Source: JADHLK01 sp038131695 (GTDB lineage Bacteria > Pseudomonadota > Alphaproteobacteria > Puniceispirillales > Puniceispirillaceae). From it: a stretch of 64,000 nucleotides of DNA. Under the pieces are notes generated by a model, which saw only the letters and a program-made list of their open reading frames with translations, was not told the DNA's origin and searched no databases. Location of the stretch: contig JAYPQA010000002.1 of the NCBI GenBank assembly GCA_038131695.1, positions 1 through 64,000 on the forward strand, in the 5' to 3' direction. A program made the position numbers and the translations under genes. Shown piece after piece: positions 1-8,741 of the stretch (position 1 is the stretch's first letter; every line of letters starts with the position of its first letter).

Positions 1-1
1 T

Positions 2-817
2 GCCTTGTTTGTCTTGGCTCATGCATCAGTAGATACAGTAGAAGGTGCTCAGCAGCTAGCAACAGAGCAATCAGCGCGTCCGCTTTCAGCTTTCTTTGGT
101 TTAGATAACAATCTTCCCTTTGGCGCTAATGTTCTGTGTTCAGGCGCTCGGGGTAAAGATGGTATGCCGGTGGTTATGAGCCACACAGTTAACCCAGATT
201 CAGTGCAGGCTGAAGACTTCCGAGTAATCAGGCAGTCTGGAGCCACTAACACGCCAATGTGTGTGACTCTTCGCCCAGCAGTAGACATGGATGAAAATCG
301 GACGGTTTTGCTGATTGGTGAATTCGGTAATGCTGATGATGATCCGCCAGTTAAGGTATTGATCGTAGATGATGTGCTTTCAGACACCAACGATAGCTCC
401 CAGGTGAACTTTCGTGGTACCGAAGTCTCGGTTATTCCACTCAGCGCTGGCCCAGAAATTATTTTGGCTACGGCAGTGCCAAAGGATATTTGGACCTTAT
501 CAGGCCGGGGAACGTCTTGCCCCACCGATACCAAGCAAGTGGTGCGAGTGACCTGGACAGGTGGCGTGAGACTGCCCAACAGAGATGAGTTAGGAGAGGC
601 ACAGAGGGCTTTATATATGGTAAGTCTCACCGCTGCGGATGGCTCTCAGTCAGAGGTGAGTCCGGCAGCATTGGCAGATCTAGGTGACGCCGACAATAAT
701 CACTTTCTGTGTCTGGACACGACCACACCCGCTACCGCCGTGGCTTTTCCTGAGGGACACCTGGTTGATCCGAACGGCGATCTAAATGCATATTCAAAGG
801 TTATGGTTCGCAGATAG
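2..817 (+). CDS. Exported protein of unknown function, 5' end outside window
   Basis: The frame is open from the first bases, so the true start lies upstream. The first visible residues (ALFVLAHA) look like the end of a signal-peptide hydrophobic core with an Ala-x-Ala-type cleavage site, so the product is probably exported. The remaining roughly 260 residues are acidic, rich in Asp, Val, Thr and Pro, contain four cysteines and have no membrane segment. I do not recognise the family. The frame is intact over 800 bases, unlike the heavily frameshifted genes just downstream, and its GC content is intermediate between the AT-rich island and the housekeeping block. It may be an envelope or secreted beta-rich protein; that is only inference. 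Confidence 0.6.
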   Translation, partial: ALFVLAHASVDTVEGAQQLATEQSARPLSAFFGLDNNLPFGANVLCSGARGKDGMPVVMSHTVNPDSVQAEDFRVIRQSGATNTPMCVTLRPAVDMDENRTVLLIGEFGNADDDPPVKVLIVDDVLSDTNDSSQVNFRGTEVSVIPLSAGPEIILATAVPKDIWTLSGRGTSCPTDTKQVVRVTWTGGVRLPNRDELGEAQRALYMVSLTAADGSQSEVSPAALADLGDADNNHFLCLDTTTPATAVAFPEGHLVDPNGDLNAYSKVMVRR

Positions 818-1167
818 CCCTACAAGAAATGATTAATTTTTATTCCTTGCTCCATTTCATTCTTTGTTAGATGTAAGTAGTTGTTAAATAAGGGCATAGA
901 GTAATATGGGAACAAAGGAAAACAGAATCAAGACTTACATAGTTGTTACAAACTATTATTTGTACCTCTTTAACCCTTATAAATAAAGGGCTTTTTCTAA
1001 CACTACTATTGAGTGGGAATAGCCGTGTTGGCGTAAAGCCTCATTCGATTTAAATCGCATACCAAGCAAGAAAATAACAAAATCACCATCTAAATTTGCT
1101 ATATTTTTATTATATCTATGCAATATTTTTATTATTATCTATATAATATTTATTTAGATTCATATAA
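818..1167. other. AT-rich intergenic stretch, 350 bases
   Basis: This marks the transition from intermediate GC to strongly AT-rich DNA. It contains a weak terminator-like hairpin (974-996). Near 1092-1150 there are imperfect repeats of an ATATTTTTATTAT-type unit, and a TATAAT hexamer at 1142-1147 that could be the -10 box for the downstream acyl carrier protein gene. I see no convincing gene here. Confidence 0.5.
974..996 (+). terminator. Weak intrinsic terminator
   Basis: A 5-bp stem CCCTT/AAGGG with a 7-base loop is followed by CTTTTTCT. It lies 157 bases after the stop codon of the exported-protein gene. The stem is short, so the call is tentative. Confidence 0.4.
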
Positions 1168-1455
1168 ATGGAAAAGCTTAAATTTTCAATGGAAAAGCTT
1201 AAATTTGAAATAAAAGAGTTTCTTCTTGATGCAGGAATTGATAAAGATTTAATTAATGATCAGTTAGAGCTTTTAGGTGATGATAGCAAAGTAAAATCAA
1301 GAGATCTTGTTGAAATCCTACTAATTATTGAAGATTTTCTAGATGAAAATTATGATATTGAGTTTGATTGGTCTTCTTCAAATGCAATGTCTTCAGCTAG
1401 TTCAAATTTTAGGACACTTGGGACTTTATATGCTCATGTTTCTAGTTTCCTATGA
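1168..1455 (+). CDS. Acyl carrier protein-like protein (ACP1)
   Basis: A 95-residue acidic four-helix-type protein. The segment KSRDLVEILLIIEDFL (43-58) matches the phosphopantetheine site region of the ACP subfamily found in surface-glycan loci, where the usual text is DSRDLVE. Ser44 is the predicted prosthetic-group serine, but the preceding Asp is Lys here. The C-terminal FRTLGTLYAHV is also typical of this subfamily. The start is ambiguous: a 21-base unit encoding MEKLKFS is repeated, giving in-frame ATGs at 1168 and 1189, and neither has a clear Shine-Dalgarno. The stop overlaps the start of the next gene (ATGA), so this is the first gene of a tight plus-strand operon. It presumably carries the acyl chain built by the neighbouring ligase, KAS III and reductase. 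Confidence 0.75.
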   Translation: MEKLKFSMEKLKFEIKEFLLDAGIDKDLINDQLELLGDDSKVKSRDLVEILLIIEDFLDENYDIEFDWSSSNAMSSASSNFRTLGTLYAHVSSFL

Positions 1456-2142
1456 TAGATAGGATAATTGTTACAGGAGCTTCCTCGGGCATTGGAAACT
1501 TTTATGCAATAAGCTCAAAGAAAGTGGAAGAAAGAAGTCATAGGTCTTTCTAGGTCCGAACCTCATGGTATTAATTTTGAATATATAAAGTGTGATGTAT
1601 CAAATTCAGAAGACGTTAAAAAAACATTCAAATCAATAAAAAAAAACTTTAAACCAAATGGCTTGATCAATGCAGCTGGCATTGCTTCAATGAACCTCTT
1701 TATTACAACACCCCCAACGAAGATGGATCAAATTATTCGTACAAATGTTTTGGGAACGATGTACTGTTGTCAGGAAGGTCTAAAAATATTTGCACGATCA
1801 AGGTCAAGGACATCAATTATAAATTTTTCAACTATCGCTGTCAGTATTGCTCTAAAGGGTGAAAGCGTTTATGTTGCTTCAAAAGCAGCTGTTGAGGCAT
1901 TCAGCAGAACTCTGGCTAAAGAGGCTGGAGATTTTAATTGCACTGTAAATACAATTGCCCCTGGCCCGGTTGAAACCAACCTAATTAAAGGTCTATCTAG
2001 TTCTCAGATTGAAAAAATAGTTAATCAGCAATCAATAAATGAGAAGGCCTCAAAACAAGATATTTACAATATATGTAATTTATTATTTTCAGAGGAAGCA
2101 AACTCAATTACAGGCCAGACTATTAATGTCAAAGGAGTCTAA
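1452..2142 (+). CDS. FabG-like short-chain dehydrogenase/reductase (SDR1), frameshifted
   Basis: Starts at the ATG overlapping the ACP1 stop. The N-terminal Rossmann motif TGASSGIG (about residues 8-15) is intact, followed by a frameshift between about 1500 and 1540. The second frame then continues through NAAG, an active-site serine region (IINFSTIAV), the catalytic pair YVASK, and the PGPVETNL segment to the terminal TGQTINVKGV. Restored length is about 229 residues, normal for classical SDRs. By family and position it likely reduces a 3-oxoacyl-ACP to 3-hydroxyacyl-ACP. It overlaps the next start by one base (TAATG). The break probably reflects a sequencing indel, although a real pseudogene cannot be excluded. 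Confidence 0.8.
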
Positions 2143-3433
2143 TGCAATTTCTTGATAAATTAAAAGAAAACAGCCTTGATCACTTTAAGCCTTTTATATT
2201 TAGAGGCAGCGAAAAAATTTGTCTTAGTGACATTATTAAAGAAAAAACTGATCACTTATCTAAAATACAGCAAGGAGATGTTGTTGTAATAATTGGTGAT
2301 TTCGATCCAATTTCAATATCAAATCTAATTAAATTAATCGATATTGGTGCAATAATTGTCCCATTAACCAATGATACAAAGCCACTTCATAGCTATTTTT
2401 TTAAAAATAGTTATGCCGATTATGTATTAGAAGGAAATTCTTTAATTAAAATAAATAATGGACACCTTAAAATAACTTAATAGAAAATTTAAAAAAAGAG
2501 AGGCATCCTGGCTTAATACTTTTTTCAACTGGAACAACTGGTCGCCCTAAAGCTATTTTGCATGATTTTCTAACTTTATTGAGAGATATCAAACTAATAG
2601 ACCATCATTAAAAACTTTAAATTTTTATTGTTTGACCATATAGGAGGAATAAATACTCTTTTTCATACCATTATGAATAATGGTGAAGTTTTTGTTCCGA
2701 AAGAAAGGACGCCAAGAGGTATAGCCAATGAAATCTTTAAAAATAAGATTGAGCTTCTCCCAACATCACCCTCATTTTTGAGAATGATGCTCATGGAGGA
2801 AGTTTTTGATACCGAACTTTTAAGTTCTCTAAAGTTGATTACCTATGGAACAGAAAAAATGGATGAAAATACATTAAAACTCATATCAACAAAAGTTAGT
2901 TCAGATATTAGGCAGACATATGGAATGTCTGAATTGGGTATTTTAAAGTTATAACAAAATCTAGAGATGATCTTTGGATTAAGATTGTAGGCAAGGGCAT
3001 AGAAACGAAAATAGATGAGGGTGTTCTAAAAATAAAAAGTCAAATAAGAATGTTGGGATATCTTAATGCAGATTCTCCATTTGATGAAGATGGATGGTAT
3101 GACACAGGTGATGTCGTTGAAGAGGATGGAGAATGGATTAAGATTGTTGGTAGAAAGAAACAACTTATATCCACCGGAGGCTTAAAAATTCTTCCATCTG
3201 AAGTAGAGTATGCAATTATGAAAATAGATACTATAAAAGACTGTAAAGTATTTGGGAGAGAAAATCCAATTCTAGGTCAACATATTGAAGCAATAATAGA
3301 GCTTCACGAGTCATCTAATTTAACTAAAAAAGATATCAAGGATAAATTGAAAGATCTTTTGCCATTATACGCATTACCACACAGAATAAAATTTGAAAAT
3401 ATTCAATATAATCATAGATACAAGAAATCATAA
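2142..3433 (+). CDS. Acyl-adenylating ligase (ANL superfamily), several frameshifts
   Basis: Reconstructed from consecutive pieces in different frames with shifts near 2475, 2565, 2620 and 2945. Diagnostic ANL motifs appear in order: the Gly/Thr-rich loop FSTGTTGRPKA (about 2524-2556), YGMSELG (about 2919-2939), the YDTGD and GRKKQLISTGG hinge region (about 3098-3182), and a C-terminal RYKKS that places the adenylation lysine. The restored protein is about 430 residues, shorter than most acyl-CoA ligases because the N-terminal region is reduced. That length is typical of stand-alone adenylating enzymes that load a carrier protein. It lies between the SDR and KAS III genes with 1-5 base spacing, so loading ACP1 with a starter acid is the likely role. 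The substrate cannot be read from sequence. Confidence 0.8.
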
Positions 3434-3438
3434 CTATC

Positions 3439-4407
3439 ATGATGTTTGATCATTTCTTAAAAATTGATGCAATTTATACAGAAACCCCAAAAAATTCAAT
3501 TCATAGTGAAGAAATAATACAAACTTTAGAAAAAGAAAAAGAATATTACCAAGATAGTTACAAAAAGTTTGGAATAAATAGCAGATATGTAGCTTCAAAT
3601 AATGAAAAATTTGAAGAATTATCTTGTAAAGCATCATCTAAGGTTCTTCTAAAAGAAAATATCCCAACATCAGATATCTCCTTGCTAGTAGTTGTATCTC
3701 AAACAAGCACATCAAGGTTACCTAATTCGGGGCATATAATACAAAGTCTTTTAGGCCTTAAAGAGACTTGTGTAATATTTGATATAAATGATGGATGCAA
3801 TGGTTATATTAATGCTTTGGCATTAATGGACAGATTTCTTAGACCCAATGAAAAGGGATTATTGGTATCAGGTGATTTGATGTCGAAATATACCGATCAT
3901 AGCGATATTTCAAATAGATTATTAATGGGCGACGCTATCTCTTCATCATTAATTACAAAATCAAATGAGGCTCAAGGTAAATTGCTCATAAATAATGATG
4001 GTGATGGAGCTCAATCGATTAGATTGGAAGAAATTGAAAATAGGTTTTGTTTCCAGATGGATGGATTTAAAGTTTTCTTTCACTATGGGCAAAATACCAA
4101 GGTTCATTAAAAATTTATCGATGATACGGAAGATACAATCGATAATTTTGATTTCATCATACCTCATCAAGCCAATATGATATTGCTAGAAAATATTCGT
4201 AAAAAGTTAAAAATTAATGATAAGAAAATGCTTTTTAGTCTGAGTAATTATGGAAATACTGGACCTGCATCTATCCCGTTAACTATTTCTATAAACAATA
4301 TTGCAAAAGGCTCCAAGGTACTAATAGTGGGCTTTGGAGCCGGTTTGTCTTGGGGTGCAATTTCTTTCAATGAATTAAAAGTCAACAGCTTAAATTTGAA
4401 TCAATGA
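3439..4407 (+). CDS. 3-oxoacyl-ACP synthase III-like enzyme, frameshifted
   Basis: A KAS III/FabH-type condensing enzyme of about 322 residues once two shifts (near 4075 and 4110) are bridged. The Cys-His-Asn triad is visible: DGCNGYINAL carries the nucleophilic Cys, IIPHQANMIL the His, and NYGNTGPASIP the Asn. The C-terminal GFGAGLSWG loop is also typical. It begins six bases after the ligase stop and ends the plus-strand operon, with its 3' end overlapping the opposing phosphopantetheinyl transferase. It would perform one decarboxylative condensation on an acyl starter, fitting short 3-oxo/3-hydroxyacyl synthesis. MM at the start gives two alternative initiation codons (3439, 3442). Confidence 0.85.
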
Positions 4408-4931
4408 AAGATACCGATATTGAATGTTTGTTGACCTCCTTGTTAATAACAAGAACTTTTTTATTTTTTTGTTTCAGCATAAATCCTTTCCATATTCTAA
4501 AAATTATAATTTAAAAAATGCTCACCTTTTCCATCCAGGCACTTAAAGGCTGACTCCATCATTGTCCATATTACAATTGGGTCTATATGGAATTCATTAT
4601 TTTTAATTAATTTATTTTTTAATTTATCTGTTAATTTTCTATTAGAGCTTTCAATATCTATACCAACTTTAAATTTTTAGATGTACATACCACGCTACAA
4701 CTTTTTGTGTGTGAAATAGATATATTTTGATTAGTTCCGATTTTTAAAATAGATAGTAATATTCTTGATCTAAGAAAACTTCTTTTTCTAGTTTTTTTAT
4801 TGAGTTTTCAGAAAAAATTTTTTTTTTATAGATAAGTTTGAATTTATTATCTCATCAGTGACTAAAAAAATACTTATTTCTTTTGGTAGTTTTGGAAAGT
4901 CTAGTTTTTTGAAATTAGAAAAATTACACAT
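4382..4931 (-). pseudogene. 4'-phosphopantetheinyl transferase remnant, at least four frameshifts
   Basis: No long open frame exists here, but reading the minus strand across frames gives a Sfp/EntD-type transferase. The start codon at 4929-4931 overlaps the ACP2 stop. Visible motifs are ISISHTK (substrate region), VGIDIE (magnesium-binding Asp and Glu, near 4650-4665) and WTMMESAFK at about 4543-4566, corresponding to the W-T-x-K-E-x-x-x-K signature with M in place of the first Lys. A plausible end is the TGA at 4382-4384, after HSISVSFID. The restored product is about 180 residues. It would convert the two ACPs of this locus to holo form. The breaks lie mostly in A/T homopolymers, so sequencing error is as likely as true decay. 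Confidence 0.65.
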
Positions 4932-5142
4932 TCTTAAAAGTTTGTGCCTCTAGATCTTTTATAGTTGTAATATCTTCTAGATCCTCTCCATTTAGCTCGA
5001 TGTCATATTCTTGAAAAATTTCATCAATAAATGAAATGATTGCTATTGATGTCCAGTTATCTTCATTTAATTCAAGATCTTCACTAATATCCTCTACATC
5101 AATTTCTAAAACTTCAGAAAGAATGTTTATAAACTTTTTTTG
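4924..5142 (-). CDS. Acyl carrier protein (ACP2)
   Basis: A 72-residue, strongly acidic protein from the ATG at 5142; an upstream in-frame ATG at 5184 would run into the SDR2 coding region. The helix II region reads NWTSIAIISFIDEIF, where canonical ACPs have a W-D-S-L-type sequence. The Ser is therefore the predicted phosphopantetheine attachment site, but Thr replaces the Asp. The hydrophobic spacing and the later DLEDITTIKDLEA segment match ACPs. It sits between SDR2 (16 bases upstream) and the phosphopantetheinyl transferase (overlapping by 8 bases) in a three-gene minus-strand operon. It is a likely second carrier for acyl transfer in the glycan locus. Confidence 0.75.
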   Translation of the reverse strand, partial: QKKFINILSEVLEIDVEDISEDLELNEDNWTSIAIISFIDEIFQEYDIELNGEDLEDITTIKDLEAQTFKNV

Positions 5143-5158
5143 CATATTATTAACCTTT

Positions 5159-5888
5159 TTATTTTGCAGAATATCCACCGTCAATAGTTAAAATTGACCC
5201 TGTAAACCACTTAGACTTTTTAGAAAGTAAGTATAGCACCAATTCTGAAACATCATCGATTTCACCAAAACCAAGAGGATGATTTTCTTCGTAATCATTA
5301 AATTGATCTTTATTCATTTTATGAATTATTCTTTCATGCATTTTTGTCTTAAATGCTCCTGCTCTGACAGCATTGATTCTTAAGCCCTTTCCAGCTAGCT
5401 CTACTGATGCATGCTTAACAATGCTTTCGATAGCAGCTCTTGAGGATCCATATATTGACATGCCGGGATGTCCTTTTACTGAGCTAACAGATGACATAAT
5501 TACAATAGATGAGTTTTTATTCAAAAGTTTGCCAGATGAAGATAATTTTAGAATCGCAAGAAGAGACAGTATTGGAGGTAGAAAATGGGTATTAAGATCT
5601 TTATCTTTAATTAGATTTAAGCTCTTAAACTGCTCTAAACCAATTGAAATAAACACACCATCAAATTTATTATTATCAAAATTATTAGATAAATTTTTAA
5701 CCAAGCCTTCTAAATTTTTAATATCATGTTTAAAAAAACTTATATTATTTTTAGGTAACTTCTCGAGGTTGGTTTTGTCTCTACCAATTACAGAAACCTT
5801 AGATAACTTTGAAAGTTTTTGAGTAACCTCCAAACCAATACCAGATGTCCCTGCCAAGAACTAAAAAATGTTTACCTAAATTTCTCAT
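5159..5888 (-). CDS. Short-chain dehydrogenase/reductase (SDR2) with YxxxR active site, frameshifted
   Basis: The start at 5886-5888 gives MRNLGKHFLVL, then a one-base shift near 5858 restores AGTSGIG, the dinucleotide-binding glycine motif. The body reads continuously to LTIDGGYSAK. The active-site serines lie in IVIMSSVSS and the tyrosine in IYGSSRAAIES, where the usual catalytic Lys (YxxxK) is Arg. The NAG motif is replaced by ISIG. Restored length is about 243 residues. It heads the minus-strand SDR2-ACP2-PPTase operon. By family it should be an oxidoreductase acting on an ACP-bound or sugar intermediate, but the changed catalytic residue makes activity uncertain. Confidence 0.75.
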
Positions 5889-5941
5889 AGATTAGAATTT
5901 TAATCATATATATAATTCTAATAGATTGTTTCTAAATATAA

Positions 5942-6589
5942 ATGAAAAAATACACATCATAGGAACCGAGGCCTTTCAAAAGAGCTTATCTCATATATTA
6001 ATAATGAAATTGATGCTAGGTACGAGATATTAGGCGCATGGAGTGATGAACCATTCAATAATAAAAGCTATAAGAAATATCATAAAGGCAATATAGAAGA
6101 TTTTAAAACAAGATATCTGCAGGATGAGATGGTTATTATTGCAATAGCAAATAATGTAGTCAGAAAAGAATAGTTGAATCAGATTTAAAAAATATAAAAT
6201 TAATTATATGACATATATCCATCCAACCTCTTTGGTTTCTAAAGAAGCTTTAATTGGTGAAGGTTGTATTCTAGCTCCCGGATGCATTGTCTGCGCAGAT
6301 GCAAAAATAGATGACTTTAATTTTTTTAATACTCATTGCACCATAGGGCATGATGTTTCCATGGGATCGTATAATTGCTTTTTCCCTAAAGTAGAGATAT
6401 GTGGATCTAGTAGGGTCTTAACCAATACTGTTTTTGGCATTAACTCTATTGTATTACCAGAGGTTGAAGTTCATTCAAACTCCAAAATAGATGCAATGTC
6501 AGTGATTAGAAGTTCAACGAAAGAAGAAGAGTTTATATTCTGGAAATCCTGCAAGATTAATCAAATCTTTTAAGAAAAAAGACATATAA
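5942..6589 (+). CDS. NeuD/PglD-type sugar O/N-acyltransferase, frameshifted
   Basis: The N-terminal part, across several shifts between 5950 and 6175, reads KKIHIIGTEAF and then a NeuD-like Rossmann-type domain. From 6208 the left-handed beta-helix hexapeptide repeats are clear (IGEGCILAPGCIVCADAKI, IGHDVSMGSYN). A last shift near 6535 restores the family-typical GNPARLIKSF ending with a stop at 6587-6589. Restored length is about 215 residues, normal for PglD/NeuD acetyltransferases. It is divergent from SDR2 and immediately upstream of the sugar transferase. It is the best candidate for moving an acetyl or longer acyl group onto a nucleotide-activated amino sugar. Confidence 0.75.
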
Positions 6590-6595
6590 ATACTA

Positions 6596-7204
6596 GTGAT
6601 TAGAGTCTTTGATTTATTATTTTCGATTGTTCTTTTGATATTGCTTTCTCCTCTTTTAATGTTAGTTTCTCTATGGAATATGTTTACAGGCGAGCATGAA
6701 ATATTTTTTATACAAACTCGAATTGGAAAAAATGGAAAAAAATTTAAAATCATAAAGTTTGCTACCATGTTAAAAAATAGCTCTAAATTAGGAGCCGGAG
6801 GATTTACAGAGTTAAATGATTCTCGTTTTTGCCTTTAGGATCATTTTTGAGAAAAACAAAAATTAATGAGCTACCGCAATTGCTTAACATTTGCGAGGCG
6901 AAATGAGCCTTGTTGGGTTTCGGCCATTGGCAAAGGCAAGTTTCGATAAAGCCTTAAAGATTGGAGATAAAACCACATATTCTGAAATGCCTGGTATCAC
7001 AAGCCCTGCTTCTATTTTTTTAAGAAATGAAGAAGAGATACTTATGAATGTTGAAGATAAGCAAAATATTATGATGACATATTCTTCCATTCAAAGTTTT
7101 ACTTGATAAGTGGTGGGCAGAAAATAGAAGCTTGTTTAATTATTTTTCTATTCTATTTTTAACAGCGCTTTCTTTATTTTTACCCTTGCATGTACTCCTA
7201 TAAA
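6596..7204 (+). CDS. Priming bacterial sugar transferase (PglC/WcaJ family), frameshifted
   Basis: Starts at GTG 6596. The N-terminus RVFDLLFSIVLLILLSPL is the re-entrant membrane helix of polyprenyl-phosphate sugar-1-phosphate transferases. It is followed by FFIQTRIGKNGKKFKIIKF and, after shifts near 6835 and 6890, SFLRKTKINELPQL and GEMSLVGFRPL, the conserved catalytic region. A shift near 7100 continues into LLDKWWAENRSLF and a hydrophobic tail. Restored length is about 200 residues. It would attach the first sugar phosphate of a surface glycan to undecaprenyl phosphate. Its presence marks the island as a polysaccharide locus. The enzyme needs only the catalytic cytosolic domain, as seen here. 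Confidence 0.8.
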
Positions 7205-7287
7205 GATATTAAAAGACCTTCCTAAAACCAACTTATTTTAATTGGCTTATCTTAATCTGCTCTCATAGCAACAATTTAGCATAATAT

Positions 7288-8222
7288 TTAAATTAATTTT
7301 ACTAACTCTTTAAAACCATCATTTAAGGAATACTTATACTCAAATCCATATTGAAATATTTTTGATGGTTTACCAAGGAAACTTCTTGTATCAGTTATAA
7401 ATTTATTTTCAAGACCAAGCTTAATCTTTATTTTTTCGTTAAATGCATTTTCATAATTTTTAGCTAGACAAATTATTATTTCTTCAAATGAATAATTTTC
7501 TTTTGAGCATGCAATCAAAACTGGAGATGTTTTTGAAATATTATTGGCTCCACTAATAAGCATTGATGCTGCATCATAAACATGTAGATAGTTTCTTTTA
7601 TATTTTCCGTCGGACACGATACTAATTTCCTTATTTTTGTGCATAAGATTTAATATTTTGTTAATTACTCGTCTCGAGTCATTACCAACTGAGGTTTCGG
7701 GGCCATAAATATTTGAAAATCTCAGTGAAGTACACTTAACATCATGATAGTTTCTGTAATAGCGAATTAAATTATCGCAACAGGTTTTTGCAACATCGTA
7801 AGAGGTTAATGGATCCTCAATAGTAAGCTCATTAACTGGAAATTTTGGCTTGAGTCCATAAACACTAACTGAGCTTGCAAAAACTAAAATTTTATCAGTG
7901 TTAGTTATGAAATTAAGAATATTATGTAAAGGCGATATCCATTTTTCTAAATAATCAATTTCTTTTCCAGGATCTGCCATTACTGAGGTATCTCCAGCTA
8001 AATGAAAAATATAGTCATTATCTTTAATAACCTGTTCTAAACTTTTTTTATCCTTACCATTGATATCAAGTTGAATATCATAATGGTTATTATTTAATTT
8101 TGATTTTGTTGTTTTATTTACACAAGTTATTCTACAGTTAAATTTTTTTAACTGGCAGAGTAATTCTTGTCCTACTTGGCCTGATGAGCCAAGAATTAAT
8201 ACTTAGAATCAACTTTTATCAT
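7288..8222 (-). CDS. NAD-dependent sugar epimerase/dehydratase (extended SDR), frameshift near start
   Basis: From the ATG at 8220-8222 (MIKVDSK), a one-base shift near 8200 leads into VLILGSSGQVGQELL, the N-terminal GxxGxxG dinucleotide site, then HLAGDTSVMAD. The frame stays open through SSVSVYG, a catalytic tyrosine segment (TSYDVAKTCCD, YxxxK) and FSNIYGP. Length is about 311 residues, normal for GalE/RmlB-type enzymes. It likely makes or modifies a nucleotide sugar for the glycan whose synthesis starts with the neighbouring priming transferase. The exact sugar cannot be told from sequence. Confidence 0.8.
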
Positions 8223-8313
8223 TATTCAAACAAAATTTATAATTTTTAATAGAGATTAGATTGATAATATAACTGGCCAAAAATACTGTTCATTTTTCAG
8301 GATTCAGATTTGC

Positions 8314-8741
8314 TTAAAAATTAATCAATCTGTTAATTTGGGTATCATCTCGATGTTGAATAGCAAGATTTAAGTCTATTCTAGATTTATTTAATATTTT
8401 CAAGTGAAAATTTGATAAAAAATTATATAAGTATGGAAACTTTGAGAAAATTGCTCCGATAAATCCATAAATCAATCTTAAATATAATTGATATTGATAA
8501 TAAAAATTAAAGTAGAAGTAAAAATATTTGAAACTAATGCTCTCAGAATCATTATATATATTATAGACTCCTCTTACAAAATTTGGATATTGATTCTTCC
8601 AAGTATTCGTAAATCTAATATTTATAAGTTTTTCTTTTTTAACAAGTGCCGATGCCAAGATACTAGTCTCCTCTTGTCTCACTACAAATGGGCTCAATGA
8701 GGAATCTGAGTAAATCTGTCCAATTATACCTATTGAATGGA
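8314..8741 (-). CDS. Unrecognised fragment at the island edge, 5' end lost at the junction
   Basis: A minus-strand frame of about 140 residues, AT-rich and rich in Phe, Tyr, Asn and Ile, ending RDDTQINRLINF. It contains an aromatic hydrophobic stretch (KYFYFYFNFYYQYQLYLRL) and no motif I recognise. Position and composition fit the 3' end of another glycan-locus gene. The same frame stays open into the GC-rich relA remnant up to 8856, but that extension is antisense to rel coding sequence and should not be counted. The natural start is missing because the AT-rich island stops near 8742. Confidence 0.35.

Noticed and set aside
49..630. 193-codon open frame on the minus strand
   Set aside because: It is antisense to the exported-protein gene, which has signal-peptide-like sequence and a normal stop; no motif or ribosome-binding site supports the reverse frame.
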